From: Acidobacteriota bacterium
GTDB lineage: Bacteria > Acidobacteriota > Terriglobia > Bryobacterales > Bryobacteraceae
Direction: 5' to 3'
DNA: 64,000 bases
NCBI GenBank assembly: GCA_014584705.1
Contig: JACTMJ010000017.1
Span: 62,001 to 126,000, forward strand
A program made the position numbers and the translations under genes. Below, in pieces: positions 9,352 to 19,228 of the stretch (the stretch's first letter is position 1; each line of letters opens with the position of its first letter). The notes under the pieces are model-generated. The model did no database searches, was not told the origin of the DNA, and saw nothing but the letters and a program-made list of their open reading frames with translations.

Positions 9352-10317
9352 ATGTTCAGTCCTCGACTTGCTATCGCGGCTATGGCGCTCCTGACGGCAT
9401 GCGTCTGGGCGTGGTCCCAAAGTGCCGCCACAGCGATCCGCCCCGAGCGTCTCCCTCCCGCCGCCGATTCCGCCGGGCGCGAAAGCAACATCCGCGTGGA
9501 TACCCAGGTGGTGCTGATCCCGGTCACCGTCAAGGACCCCTTGAACCGTTCCGTCACAGGCCTCGAAAGCGAGCATTTCCGGATCGTCGAGGAAGGCAAG
9601 GAAGAGGCGATTACTTACTTCGCCAGTGAGGATGCGCCTCTCTCCGTGGGATTGGTTTTCGATGCCAGCGGCAGTATGAACAACAAGCTGCAGAAATCGC
9701 GGGAGGCGGCCGCCCAGTTCTTCAAGACCGCCGGCCCGGACGATGAGTTCTTCCTCATTCAGTTCAATGACCGGCCGATCCTCGCCCAGGCGTTCACAAG
9801 CGATCCTGGAGAGATCCAGAACCGCCTCACCTTTTCCCAGGCCAAGGGCCGGACCGCCCTTCTTGACGCCATCTACCTGGCGCTCAACGAAATGAAGAAG
9901 GCCAGGAATCCGCGAAAGGCGCTGTTGGTAATTTCCGACGGCGCGGACAATTCCAGCCGCTACACCACCAGCGAAATCAGAAGCCTCGTACGGGAAGCCG
10001 ACGTCCAGATCTATACCATCGGTATCTTCGATACCTACAGTTCGACTCCCGAAGAGATGCGCGGCCCCGGTCTTCTGCGGGAGATTAGCGACCAGACCGG
10101 TGGACGCCCTTTCATCATCACCTCCGTCAATGAGCTGCCCGATGTCAGTGCCAAGATCGGCATCGAATTGCGGAATCAATACGTGCTTGGATACACTCCG
10201 AGCAATTCCATGCGCGACGGCAAGTATCGCAAGGTAAAGGTGGAGCTGGTTCAGCCGCGCGGTCTTCCGAAATTAAAAGCCTACTGGCGTCCCGGATATT
10301 ACGCTCCCACGCAATAG
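9352..10317 (+). CDS. Secreted VWFA-domain protein (acidobacterial type), paralogue 1
   Basis: From the ATG at 9352 the protein has 321 residues. It begins with a signal peptide (hydrophobic run LAIAAMALLTACVWAWS) and continues with an N-terminal beta-rich segment before a von Willebrand A domain carrying the MIDAS motif DASGSM, plus VISDGADNSS and ending YVLGYTPSN...YWRPGYYAP. Such proteins are abundant in Acidobacteria; their function is unknown and adhesion or metal-dependent protein binding is only inferred. GTG at 9334 is an alternative start that would add NRR ahead of the hydrophobic run. Another paralogue starts 21 nt downstream. Confidence 0.85.
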   Translation: MFSPRLAIAAMALLTACVWAWSQSAATAIRPERLPPAADSAGRESNIRVDTQVVLIPVTVKDPLNRSVTGLESEHFRIVEEGKEEAITYFASEDAPLSVGLVFDASGSMNNKLQKSREAAAQFFKTAGPDDEFFLIQFNDRPILAQAFTSDPGEIQNRLTFSQAKGRTALLDAIYLALNEMKKARNPRKALLVISDGADNSSRYTTSEIRSLVREADVQIYTIGIFDTYSSTPEEMRGPGLLREISDQTGGRPFIITSVNELPDVSAKIGIELRNQYVLGYTPSNSMRDGKYRKVKVELVQPRGLPKLKAYWRPGYYAPTQ

Positions 10318-10338
10318 TTCGCCCGGAGAGACTCCTCT

Positions 10339-11328
10339 ATGAAGTTCCGACTCCTATTCGCCCTGATGCCCCTTCTCGCGATCCTGCTATGCGCACCCGC
10401 CCCTTTGGGGGCGCAGGATCCCACCTTCAGCACGGACACCCGCTTAGTGGTGCTGCACGCCAGTGTCGTGGACCGCAAAGGAGAACTGGTCACGAGTCTT
10501 CACAAGGACGATTTCACCGTTCTTGAGAACAAGGACGAGCAGCCCATACGCACCTTTCTGCGTGAAGACGTTCCCGTCTCTCTGGGTCTCGTCGTCGACA
10601 ACAGCGGCAGTATGCGCGACAAGCGGAAACAGGTGGAAGCGGCCGCCATCTCCCTGGTGAAGAGCTCGAACCGGGACGACGAAGTCTTCGTCGTAAACTT
10701 CAACGACGACCTCTACCTGGACGTAACGATGACAAACAATATCAAGAAGATGGAAGAAGGCATCTCGCAGATCGATTCGCGCGGCGGCACGGCGATGCGC
10801 GATGCGCTCAGCGCTTCCATCGACTATTTGCGGGAGAAGGGGAAGAAGGACAAGAAAGTGCTGCTCGTCATCACGGACGGCAACGACAATGCCAGCGCCA
10901 TCACCTTGGAGAAACTGGTCCAGCGCGCCCAGCAGGCCGAAGTGCTTGTATATGCCATCGGTATCTTGAATGACGAAGAGAAACGCGAGGCGAAGCGCGC
11001 CGAACGGGCGCTCGAGGCACTCACCAAGGCGACCGGCGGCCAGGCCTACTTTCCCGCTTCCGTGAATGAGGTGACGGATACCGCCAATACGGTGGCGCAC
11101 GACATTCGCAATCAGTACGTGATTGCGTATTCGCCCACGAACGAAGCGATGGACGGCACCTTCCGCCGGATCGAAGTGAAAGCGAAAGGACGCGGCCTTT
11201 CGGTTCGCACCCGAACCGGTTACTACGCCACGGACCGCGGCAAAGACCTTCCCGATTTGCCCTCGTCTCCGCAACTCTCCGTACAGGAGAAGCCCGAAGG
11301 CCAAGCCTCTTTCAGGAAGGTAAATTAG
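10339..11328 (+). CDS. Secreted VWFA-domain protein (acidobacterial type), paralogue 2
   Basis: The 329-residue protein starts with a signal peptide (MKFRLLFALMPLLAILLCAPAP, cleavage likely after GAQ). It has the same architecture as the preceding gene: a short domain with DFTVLENKDEQPIRTF, then a VWA domain with the MIDAS motif DNSGSM, the strand VLLVITDGNDNAS and the C-terminal YVIAYSPTNEAMDGTFRRIEV. A GGAGAG ribosome-binding site lies about 10 nt before the ATG. The tandem arrangement and shared layout indicate local duplication. Extracytoplasmic location is expected; partner and role are not known. Confidence 0.87.
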   Translation: MKFRLLFALMPLLAILLCAPAPLGAQDPTFSTDTRLVVLHASVVDRKGELVTSLHKDDFTVLENKDEQPIRTFLREDVPVSLGLVVDNSGSMRDKRKQVEAAAISLVKSSNRDDEVFVVNFNDDLYLDVTMTNNIKKMEEGISQIDSRGGTAMRDALSASIDYLREKGKKDKKVLLVITDGNDNASAITLEKLVQRAQQAEVLVYAIGILNDEEKREAKRAERALEALTKATGGQAYFPASVNEVTDTANTVAHDIRNQYVIAYSPTNEAMDGTFRRIEVKAKGRGLSVRTRTGYYATDRGKDLPDLPSSPQLSVQEKPEGQASFRKVN

Positions 11329-11353
11329 GGCGAGTGGATCCCGGACGAGGCTG

Positions 11354-11557
11354 ATGATCCGATTTCTCTGGCTTGCCACCAAAGGCTATCGCTTCCACCC
11401 CTGGGACAGCCCCTACCTCCGCTGGCGCGTCGAAACCTATTCCGGCATGAAGGCGGAATCGCTGACTTTTCGCGAGTTTTGGCATTTCGTATGGCGGAAC
11501 AAAGGCAGCCTCTCCCGCTACCTGCGCTGGGTAGCTCGGATGGCCAATCACGCGTAG
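11354..11557 (+). CDS. Small conserved-looking protein of unknown function
   Basis: This 67-residue basic protein is rich in Trp, Tyr, Phe and Arg (for example WDSPYLRWRVETYSG and FWHFVWRNKG). It has no signal peptide and no clear membrane span. It starts 25 nt after the second VWFA gene on the same strand and ends just before a convergent gene. I do not recognise a family. The aromatic-rich composition and the close spacing argue for a genuine small gene rather than chance. Confidence 0.55.
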   Translation: MIRFLWLATKGYRFHPWDSPYLRWRVETYSGMKAESLTFREFWHFVWRNKGSLSRYLRWVARMANHA

Positions 11558-11571
11558 TGCAGCCCGGCTGC

Positions 11572-12681
11572 TCAGCCTTCCTTCAACCCAAGATCGGCAA
11601 CGATCTTCCGCATCCCCGCAATAGAAACGTCGGAGTCTTCCAATTGCACCCGGGCTGCGTCTTCCCTGGCGCGTTTCGGTGGATCGGGCAATGGGTTCGC
11701 CTTTTCCGCCATGCTGTAAAGGCGCATCAGATCCTGGGCCGAGATGTCTTCATACCCCTTCCAGAACGACACATCCTTCACCGGAAACGGACGGTTCCCG
11801 ATGCAGATCGTTTCCAGATTGAAGATGAGATCCGGCCTTGCCGCGTGTAGCCGTTTCACCACTTCAGCCATCCGCACATTGCCCTGTCCGAAGCGGACCC
11901 ACTGCACTACCAACCCTTTCTCGTCGGCCCACACATGCGAATCCCGCAGATGTACCGTGGCCACGTAGGGCGCGAGCATTTCGGCCGCGGTAAGGGGATC
12001 TTCCAGGGTCCAGCAAGGGTTGCCCGAGTCGTACGTGACGCCCACCCACGTCTTCCCCGCCTCTTCGATCACCGTACGCAGCCGGCGCGCCTGAAAGTCG
12101 CCCGCATGATTCTCGATGGAGACTTTCACACCCGCGTCCGCAAACTGCGTTTTCACCCGCGCGAGCACTCCCAGCATCGATTCGATGTGCTTATCGAAGG
12201 AGATCTCAGTCTTGCGGTCGGCCATGGTGCCAAGATAGCAGCGCACGATCTTCGAACCCACGATCTTCGCGGTCTCCAGTTGATCGAGAAGCTGCTTCTC
12301 CGCACTGCCCAGATCGTTCGCAAATCGTGTGGAGGTGGGGCAGATGGAGTCCATCCCGGTCTCAAGCCGAATCCCCAGCGAATCCGCGTGGGCGCGCACT
12401 TTCCGGAGATGCTCCGGCGCGAGAGACGAGTAGAAGCGCGTGACGGAGAATTGCGCATGCTTCAGCTTCTGACGCGCCGCATAGTCGAGCATGTCGAAAT
12501 CGCTCCAGCCCTGATCGCGAACGCTGAACAGGTCAACTCCAATCTTTACGGGTGCGGAGCTTGGGGCTGCGGCGGAGGAAGTGTCAGCAGGTTGAGCCTT
12601 GCTGCTTGGGGCCGCCGCGAGCGCCGTGGCAGTCGCGAGCGTGGCGGCGGAGCGGGTGAGCAGAGCGCGACGTTCCATCAT
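11572..12681 (-). CDS. Tat-type secreted sugar phosphate isomerase/epimerase-like TIM-barrel protein
   Basis: The 369-residue protein begins with a twin-arginine-like leader (ERRALLTRSAATLATATALAAAP). The remainder resembles the xylose-isomerase-like TIM-barrel family: KIGVDLFSVRDQGWSDFDML, then VSIENHAGDF with the probable metal-binding Glu, WVGVTYDSGNP, TVHLRDSH and a final FNLETICIGNRPF. These enzymes isomerise or epimerise sugars using a divalent metal; the substrate is unknown. The second Met is an alternative start. The gene stands alone and converges with the small gene at 11354. Confidence 0.82.
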   Translation of the reverse strand: MMERRALLTRSAATLATATALAAAPSSKAQPADTSSAAAPSSAPVKIGVDLFSVRDQGWSDFDMLDYAARQKLKHAQFSVTRFYSSLAPEHLRKVRAHADSLGIRLETGMDSICPTSTRFANDLGSAEKQLLDQLETAKIVGSKIVRCYLGTMADRKTEISFDKHIESMLGVLARVKTQFADAGVKVSIENHAGDFQARRLRTVIEEAGKTWVGVTYDSGNPCWTLEDPLTAAEMLAPYVATVHLRDSHVWADEKGLVVQWVRFGQGNVRMAEVVKRLHAARPDLIFNLETICIGNRPFPVKDVSFWKGYEDISAQDLMRLYSMAEKANPLPDPPKRAREDAARVQLEDSDVSIAGMRKIVADLGLKEG

Positions 12682-12791
12682 CGTGTTCTTATTCTATTCC
12701 GGCCAGTTGACGTGAGAGGTCTCGATTCAATTTGGTCATCCCGGCAATCGCTCACGGGAACCAAATCGCGGAGTACGCCGAGGCACGTCTT

Positions 12792-12891
12792 GACCGGGCA
12801 TTCGCTCCCCTCGACAATGGGGGCAGCGAGGCAACGTCCTCCGCCCCGCCTAGGGGAGCAATGCCCGGGACGGCCCGGCCCTCAAACGGAG
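12792..12891 (+). promoter_or_regulatory. Long inverted-repeat leader upstream of gdx, with alternative ACGG-loop hairpin
   Basis: A 17-bp stem with a single bulged base pairs 12794-12811 with 12852-12868. An inner stem pairs 12820-12824 with 12843-12847 and 12828-12831 with 12838-12841. The right arm also contains a competing perfect 5-bp hairpin, CCGGG-ACGG-CCCGG (12865-12878), only 9 nt before the GGAG ribosome-binding site (12888-12891). ACGR tetraloops on G/C stems occur in guanidine-II (mini-ykkC) riboswitches, but those have two such hairpins and only one is seen here. A regulatory role is inferred. Confidence 0.45.
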
Positions 12892-12898
12892 TGACACT

Positions 12899-13219
12899 GT
12901 GGCTTGGTATTCCCTTTTCCTCGCTGGCCTGTTAGAGGTAGTTTGGGCCTATTACATGAAGCAATCGCAAGGCTTCACGAGAGTGGCCCCGACGGTTCTC
13001 ACGATCCTCTCGATGTTTGCCAGCTTCGGCTTGCTCTCGTTTTCCATGAAGACTCTCCCGCTTGGCACGGCCTACACCGTCTGGACGGGAATCGGTGCAA
13101 TCGGAGCCTTTGCGGTGGGCGTAGCCTTCCTAGGTGAACAGCTTTCCCCGCTCCGGGGCGCGGCTTTTTTCCTGATCCTGTCGGGCCTTTTCCTCATGAA
13201 ACTCTCGGACGTTCGCTAG
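12899..13219 (+). CDS. gdx: SMR-family exporter of the Gdx/SugE (guanidinium) type
   Basis: The 106-residue protein has four membrane segments, the size of a small multidrug resistance subunit. Features shared with Gdx/SugE rather than EmrE are LAGLLEVVWAYYMK with the central Glu13, the helix SMKTLPLGTAYTVWTGIGAIGA and the ending LFLMKLS. Gdx proteins form dual-topology dimers that exchange guanidinium for protons. The start is a GTG with GGAG 7 nt upstream. The inverted-repeat leader just ahead suggests leader-based control. It is monocistronic and followed by a tRNA gene on the other strand. Confidence 0.88.
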   Translation: MAWYSLFLAGLLEVVWAYYMKQSQGFTRVAPTVLTILSMFASFGLLSFSMKTLPLGTAYTVWTGIGAIGAFAVGVAFLGEQLSPLRGAAFFLILSGLFLMKLSDVR

Positions 13220-13335
13220 CGAGAACCACCGTTCGCGTATGTCCGGCTTCGGCAACCTTGCAGGCATAAAGCAAGCTCGGAAATGATTTGCCTATTGGAT
13301 TGCCGCGGAGTCCGCGGTGCAGGATCGACATGAAA

Positions 13336-13412
13336 TGGTAGGCACGGCTGGAGTCGAACCAGCGACCTTCCGCTTAGGAGGCGGACGCTCTATCCTACTG
13401 AGCTACGTGCCC
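13336..13412 (-). tRNA. tRNA-Arg (anticodon CCT)
   Basis: The reverse strand folds into a complete cloverleaf: acceptor GGGCACG/CGTGCCT with a G-T first pair, a D arm, an anticodon stem TCCGC/GCGGA with loop CTCCTAA and a T arm containing GGTTCGACTCC. The anticodon CCT reads AGG. The 3' CCA is encoded. A TAGAAT box at 13430-13435 on the reverse strand is well placed as a -10 element, although no clear -35 was found. Confidence 0.96.
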
Positions 13413-13494
13413 GCGAGGGTGACAAGCTCATTCTAGCCTGATTCAGCCTGGGCGAATCGCGAGGCCGCGGCCAGTTTATGGTTAGCGGGCGATA

Positions 13495-14766
13495 TTACCA
13501 GCGTTTAAGGCCTTTTGCACCGATATCAGATCTTCGCTGCATTCCATCGAATCGGATATGAGAGGCGGCGCGGTACGCAGCCTGGATCGCTTTTGGAAGC
13601 GTCTCCGCCGTTGCGGCGACCCCAAGCACTCTGCCTCCGGTGGTGACGATGTGGCCATCGGAAACGCCTGTGCCGGCGTGAAAGACTATGGCGCCATCGG
13701 CTTCCGCATCGGCAATCCCCTCGATTCGCTGGCCGAGGACCGGCCGTCCCGGATAATTTGGCGCGGCATGCACGATGCAGACGGCCGCTCCGGATTTCCA
13801 GGAAACCGAAACATCGCCGAGCTGACCCTTGGCGGTGGCAATGCAAAGGTCAACCAGATCGGAATCGAGCGCCATGAGAAGGACTTGCGCCTCCGGATCG
13901 CCCATGCGGGCGTTAAACTCCAGGACTCGCGGGCCATTCTTGGTAAGCATGAGTCCAACGAAGAGAAATCCGGTGAAGGGAACTCCTTCGGCTTCCATTC
14001 CGCGCAACGCGGGCTCGACGACCTCCCACAGGATTTGATCGCGAATTTCAGGTAACAGGATGCGGGAATCGCAATATGCTCCCATGCCCCCGGTGTTCGG
14101 CCCGCGGTCTCCGTCGAAGATTGCCTTATGATCTTGAGCGGGCGGGAAGGGCACAATGGTGGTGCCATCCGTGAGGATGATGAAGCTCACCTCTTCGCCA
14201 ACAAGGAACTCCTCGATAACAATCCTGCTCCCCGCATCCCCGAGGGCCTTCGTCTCCATCAGATCCGCGATGGCACCGCGCGCCTCCTCACGCGATTGAG
14301 CGACCACGACACCCTTGCCTGCCGCTAAACCGTCGGCCTTGAGCACAACGGGCACGGGAAACGCTTCGAGGATCTGGAGCGCTTCGGCTGGCGTCTCCGC
14401 CACCTGAAAGCGGGCGGTAGGGATCCCCGCCTTCTCCATCAGGCGCTTCGAGAATATCTTGCTCCCTTCGATCCGCGCCGCGCCCGCTGTGGGCCCAATC
14501 ACAAGAACACCCTGCTCTCTCAGGACATCGGCAACGCCCTCAACCAAAGGAGCTTCTGGCCCGATAACAACCAGGTCGATTTCGCGCTCCCGGACAATAG
14601 CGGCAACCGCGCTTGGTGTGAGGGCCGCTATCGGAACGTTGTGCCCGTACGCAGGCGTACCGGCATTGCCCGGCGCAATATAGATTTCTGGATGGTGGCG
14701 GGATTGGGCCAACTTCCAGGCCAATGCGTGCTCACGTCCACCGGAACCGACAATCAGGATCTTCAC
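13495..14766 (-). CDS. purD: Phosphoribosylamine--glycine ligase
   Basis: PurD (GARS) joins phosphoribosylamine and glycine with ATP in purine synthesis. The N-domain begins [21 protein letters not shown]; the ATP-grasp core has [16 protein letters not shown] and the distal [15 protein letters not shown] start the gene at the GTG at 14766 because a GGAG ribosome-binding site lies 8 nt upstream and the conserved N-terminus begins there; this gives 423 residues, the normal size. An ATG at 14802 would add 12 unconserved residues. It is divergent from mnmG. Confidence 0.96.
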   Translation of the reverse strand: MKILIVGSGGREHALAWKLAQSRHHPEIYIAPGNAGTPAYGHNVPIAALTPSAVAAIVREREIDLVVIGPEAPLVEGVADVLREQGVLVIGPTAGAARIEGSKIFSKRLMEKAGIPTARFQVAETPAEALQILEAFPVPVVLKADGLAAGKGVVVAQSREEARGAIADLMETKALGDAGSRIVIEEFLVGEEVSFIILTDGTTIVPFPPAQDHKAIFDGDRGPNTGGMGAYCDSRILLPEIRDQILWEVVEPALRGMEAEGVPFTGFLFVGLMLTKNGPRVLEFNARMGDPEAQVLLMALDSDLVDLCIATAKGQLGDVSVSWKSGAAVCIVHAAPNYPGRPVLGQRIEGIADAEADGAIVFHAGTGVSDGHIVTTGGRVLGVAATAETLPKAIQAAYRAASHIRFDGMQRRSDIGAKGLKRW

Positions 14767-14902
14767 GACAGATACTCCAGAAAGTTTGAGGCTAAGCGGC
14801 AAGCGTGGCGATTGTCAATCGGTCGGCAAGACGTTCGCGGCGACGTACGGGAGTCGCATCGGAGCCTTGCCGCATCTCTGCAAGAATAGGTTCGGATCGA
14901 CT

Positions 14903-16777
14903 ATGAGAAAGTTTGACGTTCTGGTGGTAGGTGCGGGACATGCGGGATGTGAGGCCGCCCGGGCCGCGGCTCGATTGGGCGCCTCTACCGCGCTCGTGAC
15001 GATGAATCTGGACTTAATCGCCCAGATGAGCTGCAATCCCGCGATGGGTGGGATTGCGAAGGGCCACCTCGCCAGGGAAATCGATGCGTTGGGAGGGGTG
15101 CTGGCTGAAGTTACGGACTATGCCGGAATTCAGTTCCGGCTGCTGAACACGAGTCGCGGCCCCGCAGTTTGGGCGCCCCGTGCACAATGCGACAAGAAGA
15201 TTTACCGGACACGCATGCGGGAGGTCCTGGAAGAGGAGCCGAATCTCCGGCTGCTGCAAGCGGAAATCGCGGAACTGGTTCTGCGGGAAGAGAACGGCTG
15301 TGCTCGCATCGAGGGCGTGATGCTGGCCGATGGCCGCCATATTGAGGCGGGCGCTGTCATCATGACAACGGGAACTTTCCTCAACGGGGAGGCCCACGTC
15401 GGTCAGCAGCGCTATAGCTGCGGCCGAAATGGCGAGTTGCCTTCCGTCCACCTGGCCAACCAGGTGAGGGGCCTTGGGTTTCGCTGGACTCGGATGAAGA
15501 CGGGGACGCCTCCGCGCGTTGACGGACGAACCGTTGACTGGTCCGCGTTTGCCGTTCAGGAAGCCGATCCCGTGCCTACACCCTTCAGTTTCCTAACCGC
15601 GCGGCCTCCTCAGAGGCAAATTGCCTGCTATCTCGGCTACACGACCCCTCTCACTCGAAGGGCAATTGAGGACAATCTCGATCGCTCCCCGCTTTATAGC
15701 GGCAAGATTCAAGGAATTGGGCCGCGCTATTGCCCATCAATTGAAGACAAGTTCGTCAAATTCCCCGACAAGGAGCGGCACCAGATCTTCCTTGAGCCCG
15801 AGGGCCTCGACACGCACGAGGTGTATGTAAACGGCATGTCGACCAGCATGCCCGTGGATGTCCAGGAACAAATGCTGGCGTCCATACCCGGCCTCGAACA
15901 AGCGGAGATGATCCGGCCTGGATATGCCATCGAGTACGACTGCATGGACGCCCGGGAAGTGTTTCATTCTTTGGAGACAAAGCGGGTTGGTGGCCTCTTC
16001 TTCGCCGGGCAAATCAATGGTACTTCCGGATACGAGGAGGCTGCGGCGCAGGGTCTGATGGCTGGAATCAACGCGGTGAAGCGCCTTGCCGGAGAATCCT
16101 CGGTGATTTTGGGCCGGCAGGAAGCGTATATCGGCATCTTGATCGATGATCTCGTGACCAAGGGAACCGATGAGCCCTACCGAATGTTTACGTCGAGGGC
16201 GGAGTATCGGCTAAACTTGCGCATCGATAATGCCGATGAACGCTTGACGCCCATCGCTGTTCGTATCGGTTTGGCATCCAGCGAACGGCAATTGGCTTTT
16301 AAGCGGAAGGAAGCTCAGAAGCTCTTCATTCGGAAGACGTTAGCGGAGTCGAAGGTGCGGGAGGCGCTCCCGATTGGAACCGAAGGACTGCGTATGGACG
16401 CAAATCCGCCGCTGGCAGACTGGTTCCGGCGTCCCGAGAATTCGGTGCAGGACATTGGAGAGTTCTTGAACTCCCGCAGCGGCTGCGCCTTGGACATCGG
16501 GGCAATGCTCACGGTTGATGCTGAACTGAAGTACGGCGGATATCTCGGGCAACAGAGCCGCCGGGTGGAGAGGCTTCGTGCCGGGGAGGAACGGCCGATC
16601 CCGCAAGGGCTGGTGTACACGGGCATTTCCGGTCTCTCCAAGGAGATCCAGGAAAAGTTGTCCCGGGTGAGACCGGCAACGCTGGGCCAGGCGGCGCGGA
16701 TTCCGGGCGTGACACCGGTCGCGATCACATTGCTTGACCTTCATCTCTCAACGACTGCGGAGTCGCTCCCATGTTGA
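14903..16777 (+). CDS. mnmG: tRNA uridine 5-carboxymethylaminomethyl modification enzyme MnmG
   Basis: MnmG (GidA) works with MnmE to install cmnm5 on the wobble uridine of certain tRNAs, using FAD. The 624-residue protein starts [21 protein letters not shown], the FAD-binding Rossmann loop, followed by [21 protein letters not shown] and the second signature [22 protein letters not shown]. The frame is open further upstream, but the conserved start is the ATG at 14903. It overlaps rsmG by 7 nt, the common mnmG-rsmG-parA-parB arrangement. Confidence 0.97.
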   Translation: MRKFDVLVVGAGHAGCEAARAAARLGASTALVTMNLDLIAQMSCNPAMGGIAKGHLAREIDALGGVLAEVTDYAGIQFRLLNTSRGPAVWAPRAQCDKKIYRTRMREVLEEEPNLRLLQAEIAELVLREENGCARIEGVMLADGRHIEAGAVIMTTGTFLNGEAHVGQQRYSCGRNGELPSVHLANQVRGLGFRWTRMKTGTPPRVDGRTVDWSAFAVQEADPVPTPFSFLTARPPQRQIACYLGYTTPLTRRAIEDNLDRSPLYSGKIQGIGPRYCPSIEDKFVKFPDKERHQIFLEPEGLDTHEVYVNGMSTSMPVDVQEQMLASIPGLEQAEMIRPGYAIEYDCMDAREVFHSLETKRVGGLFFAGQINGTSGYEEAAAQGLMAGINAVKRLAGESSVILGRQEAYIGILIDDLVTKGTDEPYRMFTSRAEYRLNLRIDNADERLTPIAVRIGLASSERQLAFKRKEAQKLFIRKTLAESKVREALPIGTEGLRMDANPPLADWFRRPENSVQDIGEFLNSRSGCALDIGAMLTVDAELKYGGYLGQQSRRVERLRAGEERPIPQGLVYTGISGLSKEIQEKLSRVRPATLGQAARIPGVTPVAITLLDLHLSTTAESLPC

Positions 16778-17406
16778 GGGATTCGGCGGAAGCGGAGCTA
16801 TCCGCGGGTCTTCAGGATCTGGCCAGAAACTTCTCCCTTCCAGTTGACGACACGGCCCTCCATGCTTGCCTTCAGCATTTTCAGGTTTTGCGGAAGTGGA
16901 ATCGCGTGATGAATCTCGTTGGAGATCTGTCAGTGGAGAGCGCAATTTATCGGCACTATGGCGAGAGTTTGTTCCTCGCGGGCTCGTTAGGCCAGAGCCT
17001 TCGAACGGTGGCGGATCTGGGGTCCGGTGCGGGTTTTCCGGGGATCGGCGTCGCGGCTATGCATCCAAGAGTCCAGGTCGAACTAATCGAAGCTCGCCAG
17101 AAGCGCTGTGCCTTCTTGCGGGAGTCGACGCGCTCGTTCCCGAACGTCAGCGTTTGGAATGGAGTGGGCGACGGCTTCAAGCGTATGGTACAGATGGTGG
17201 TCGCGCGCGCGGTCGACATTGGCATGGTTCTCGATTTCGCCGATCATCGCAGTGCCGACATCTGCCTCTTGATTGGGGAGTCCGACGCCGGGAAGTGGCG
17301 TAACCATCTTGAATCGCAAGGTCGTCAGTGTGCTGTTCTTCCAGTGCCATGGCGTCCTCAGTCGGTGGTGTTCTCCACAATGGACGCCGATATTCCCCGG
17401 GGGTAG
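16771..17406 (+). CDS. rsmG: 16S rRNA (guanine527-N7)-methyltransferase RsmG
   Basis: RsmG (GidB) methylates G527 of 16S rRNA with S-adenosylmethionine; its loss is known to give low-level streptomycin resistance. The 211-residue protein has [13 protein letters not shown], the SAM loop [16 protein letters not shown] and [16 protein letters not shown], as expected. The ATG lies within the last codons of mnmG, implying translational coupling. A parS site begins 3 nt after its stop codon. Confidence 0.94.
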   Translation: MLRDSAEAELSAGLQDLARNFSLPVDDTALHACLQHFQVLRKWNRVMNLVGDLSVESAIYRHYGESLFLAGSLGQSLRTVADLGSGAGFPGIGVAAMHPRVQVELIEARQKRCAFLRESTRSFPNVSVWNGVGDGFKRMVQMVVARAVDIGMVLDFADHRSADICLLIGESDAGKWRNHLESQGRQCAVLPVPWRPQSVVFSTMDADIPRG

Positions 17407-17408
17407 GG

Positions 17409-17422
17409 GTTTCACGTGGAAC
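17409..17422. promoter_or_regulatory. parS: parS centromere site
   Basis: GTTTCACGTGGAAC is the core of the bacterial chromosomal parS consensus, centred on CACGTG with inverted GTTTC/GGAAC arms. It lies between rsmG and parA, a frequent position. ParB would load here and spread along the DNA. I saw no second perfect copy elsewhere in the window; other CACGTG occurrences lack the flanking bases. Confidence 0.88.
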
Positions 17423-17477
17423 GTGGGGTTGCGTGTGCTAGCATAACATTTGCCTGACGCGCGAGAGAGGTATCAGT

Positions 17478-18251
17478 GTGGCACGGGTAATCGCGATTGC
17501 TAACCAGAAGGGCGGTGTCGGAAAAACCACGACAGCGATCAACTTGGCGGCCGCGTTAGCGGCCAGCGATCTGAAAGTCCTCTTGGTGGATTGCGACCCC
17601 CAGGCGAACAGCACTTCCGGCCTCGGAATCCCAAAAAACCCGGGTCGACCTTCTCTCTACCATCTCCTCGTATCCGAACGAACTCCTTCCGAGGCCATCC
17701 TTCAGACCGAATTCGACGGTCTATCTCTGATTCCGTCTGAGAAGGCCCTCGTCGCGGCAAATCTCGAGATCATAGACGACGATAATCGGGAACTCCTTCT
17801 CCGAACTTGCCTTCTCCAAGTTCGAGATCATTTTGATTTCATCATCCTTGATTGCCCGCCTGCACTCGATCTGCTGACACTCAACGCCCTCCTGGCTGCG
17901 GACTCCGTACTTATCCCTATCCAGTGCGAGTTCTTCGCTCTCGAAGGGATCTCCGAGTTGCTCGATACCGTGGCGCGCATTCGTGAACGATTCGATCACC
18001 CTATCACCATTGAAGGCGTCCTCTTGACCATGTACGATGATCGAACCAACCTCACCCGCCAGGTTGCGGCAGAACTCCGCGAATTCTTCGAAGACGATGT
18101 CTTTAAGACGGTCATTCCCCGTAATATCCGTCTTGCGGAGGCGCCCAGCTACGGAAAGCCGATCCTTTCCTATGACGTCCGCTCCAAGGGCGCGGAATGC
18201 TATATTCAACTTGCCAACGAGATACTAAGCCATGACCGACCAGCAGCGTAA
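17478..18251 (+). CDS. parA: Chromosome-partitioning ATPase ParA (Soj)
   Basis: ParA is the Walker-type ATPase that moves ParB-parS complexes during segregation. The 257-residue protein starts with the deviant Walker [21 protein letters not shown], followed by [17 protein letters not shown] and [19 protein letters not shown]. The short N-terminus, without a helix-turn-helix extension, is that of chromosomal Soj proteins. The start is GTG with GAGAGG about 8 nt upstream. It overlaps parB by 20 nt. Confidence 0.96.
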   Translation: MARVIAIANQKGGVGKTTTAINLAAALAASDLKVLLVDCDPQANSTSGLGIPKNPGRPSLYHLLVSERTPSEAILQTEFDGLSLIPSEKALVAANLEIIDDDNRELLLRTCLLQVRDHFDFIILDCPPALDLLTLNALLAADSVLIPIQCEFFALEGISELLDTVARIRERFDHPITIEGVLLTMYDDRTNLTRQVAAELREFFEDDVFKTVIPRNIRLAEAPSYGKPILSYDVRSKGAECYIQLANEILSHDRPAA

Positions 18252-19137
18252 GAAGCGGGCGCTTGGCAAAGGACTGGATGCACTTCTCTCGCCGAGAGCC
18301 ACTACCGTCGCCCGTTCCGCCACCAGTATGATCGCGGTTCCGGATTCGGCTCCAATCACCTTAAGCGTCGAACAGATCCAACCAAACCCCTTGCAGCCAC
18401 GCACCATTTTCAGCCAGCAAGCCCTTGACGAGCTGAGCCAATCCATCCGGGCGAACGGAATTATTCAGCCGCTCATCGTCCGGCGTTTGGATGACGGTAT
18501 TCAATTGGTTGCCGGCGAACGCCGGTTGCGTGCGGCCAAGTTAGCTGGCCTCCTCGAAGTTCCCGTTGTCTTCACTCAAATCTCTGATGAACGCCTCCTC
18601 GAAGTCGCACTGATCGAGAATATCCAGCGGGAAGACTTGAATCCGCTGGAAGTCGCCGAAGCCTATCAACGCCTCATCCTGGAACTGGGTCTGAGCCACG
18701 AACAGATCGCGGAACGTACGGGAAAAGACCGATCCACCATCACCAACCATCTGCGATTGCTAAGGCTACCGCACGAAGTGCAGCAATTGCTGGCCAGCCG
18801 AAGACTCTCCATGGGCCACGCAAGGGCGCTTGTGGCTCTCGAAGATGCTAGCACGCAGGTTCATCTTGCCAATCAGGCCGCCGCGGAATCCCTCTCCGTG
18901 CGAGAGGTGGAGCGGCTTGTCCGCGATACTGGGAGTGAAGCGAAGCAGCGTAAGCAGAAGAACGGTCGGCTGCCGGAATTGGATCCCAATTGGAAGGCGG
19001 CGCTGGCGCAACTGCAGGACCACCTGGGAACGCGTGTGCGCATCCACCTTCGGAGTCCGGGCAAGGGCCGTTTGGAAATCGATTTCTACGGAGAAGAGGA
19101 GTTGCAGCGTATCTACGCAACAATCCTTGGGGAATAA
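18232..19137 (+). CDS. parB: Chromosome-partitioning protein ParB (Spo0J)
   Basis: ParB binds parS and, in studied members, is a CTP-dependent sliding clamp. The 301-residue protein starts with [13 protein letters not shown]. It contains the arginine-rich loop [15 protein letters not shown] (clamp/CTPase region), the segment [21 protein letters not shown] and the HTH with [20 protein letters not shown]; the C-terminus resembles the dimerisation domain. It overlaps parA by 20 nt, and a parS site precedes parA, so parABS is complete here. A tRNA gene follows on the opposite strand. Confidence 0.96.
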   Translation: MTDQQRKKRALGKGLDALLSPRATTVARSATSMIAVPDSAPITLSVEQIQPNPLQPRTIFSQQALDELSQSIRANGIIQPLIVRRLDDGIQLVAGERRLRAAKLAGLLEVPVVFTQISDERLLEVALIENIQREDLNPLEVAEAYQRLILELGLSHEQIAERTGKDRSTITNHLRLLRLPHEVQQLLASRRLSMGHARALVALEDASTQVHLANQAAAESLSVREVERLVRDTGSEAKQRKQKNGRLPELDPNWKAALAQLQDHLGTRVRIHLRSPGKGRLEIDFYGEEELQRIYATILGE

Positions 19138-19151
19138 TTTGAACCGCGAAG

Positions 19152-19228
19152 TGGTGGCGGCGACTGGATTCGAACCAGTGACCTACGGATTATGAGACCG
19201 TCGCTCTAACCAACTGAGCTACGCCGCC
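19152..19228 (-). tRNA. tRNA-Met (anticodon CAT), elongator type
   Basis: The reverse strand gives a full cloverleaf with acceptor GGCGGCG/CGCCGCC, D arm GCTCAGTTGGTTAGAGC, anticodon loop CTCATAA and T arm with GGTTCGAATCC; CCA is encoded. The paired first acceptor position excludes the initiator. The last anticodon-stem pair is T-T. A CAT anticodon could also belong to tRNA-Ile2 after lysidine modification; overall resemblance favours elongator Met. Confidence 0.93.

Noticed and set aside
12682..12898. Guanidine-I (ykkC) or guanidine-III riboswitch before gdx
   Set aside because: The conserved cores of those classes as I know them are not found; only a single guanidine-II-like loop is present.
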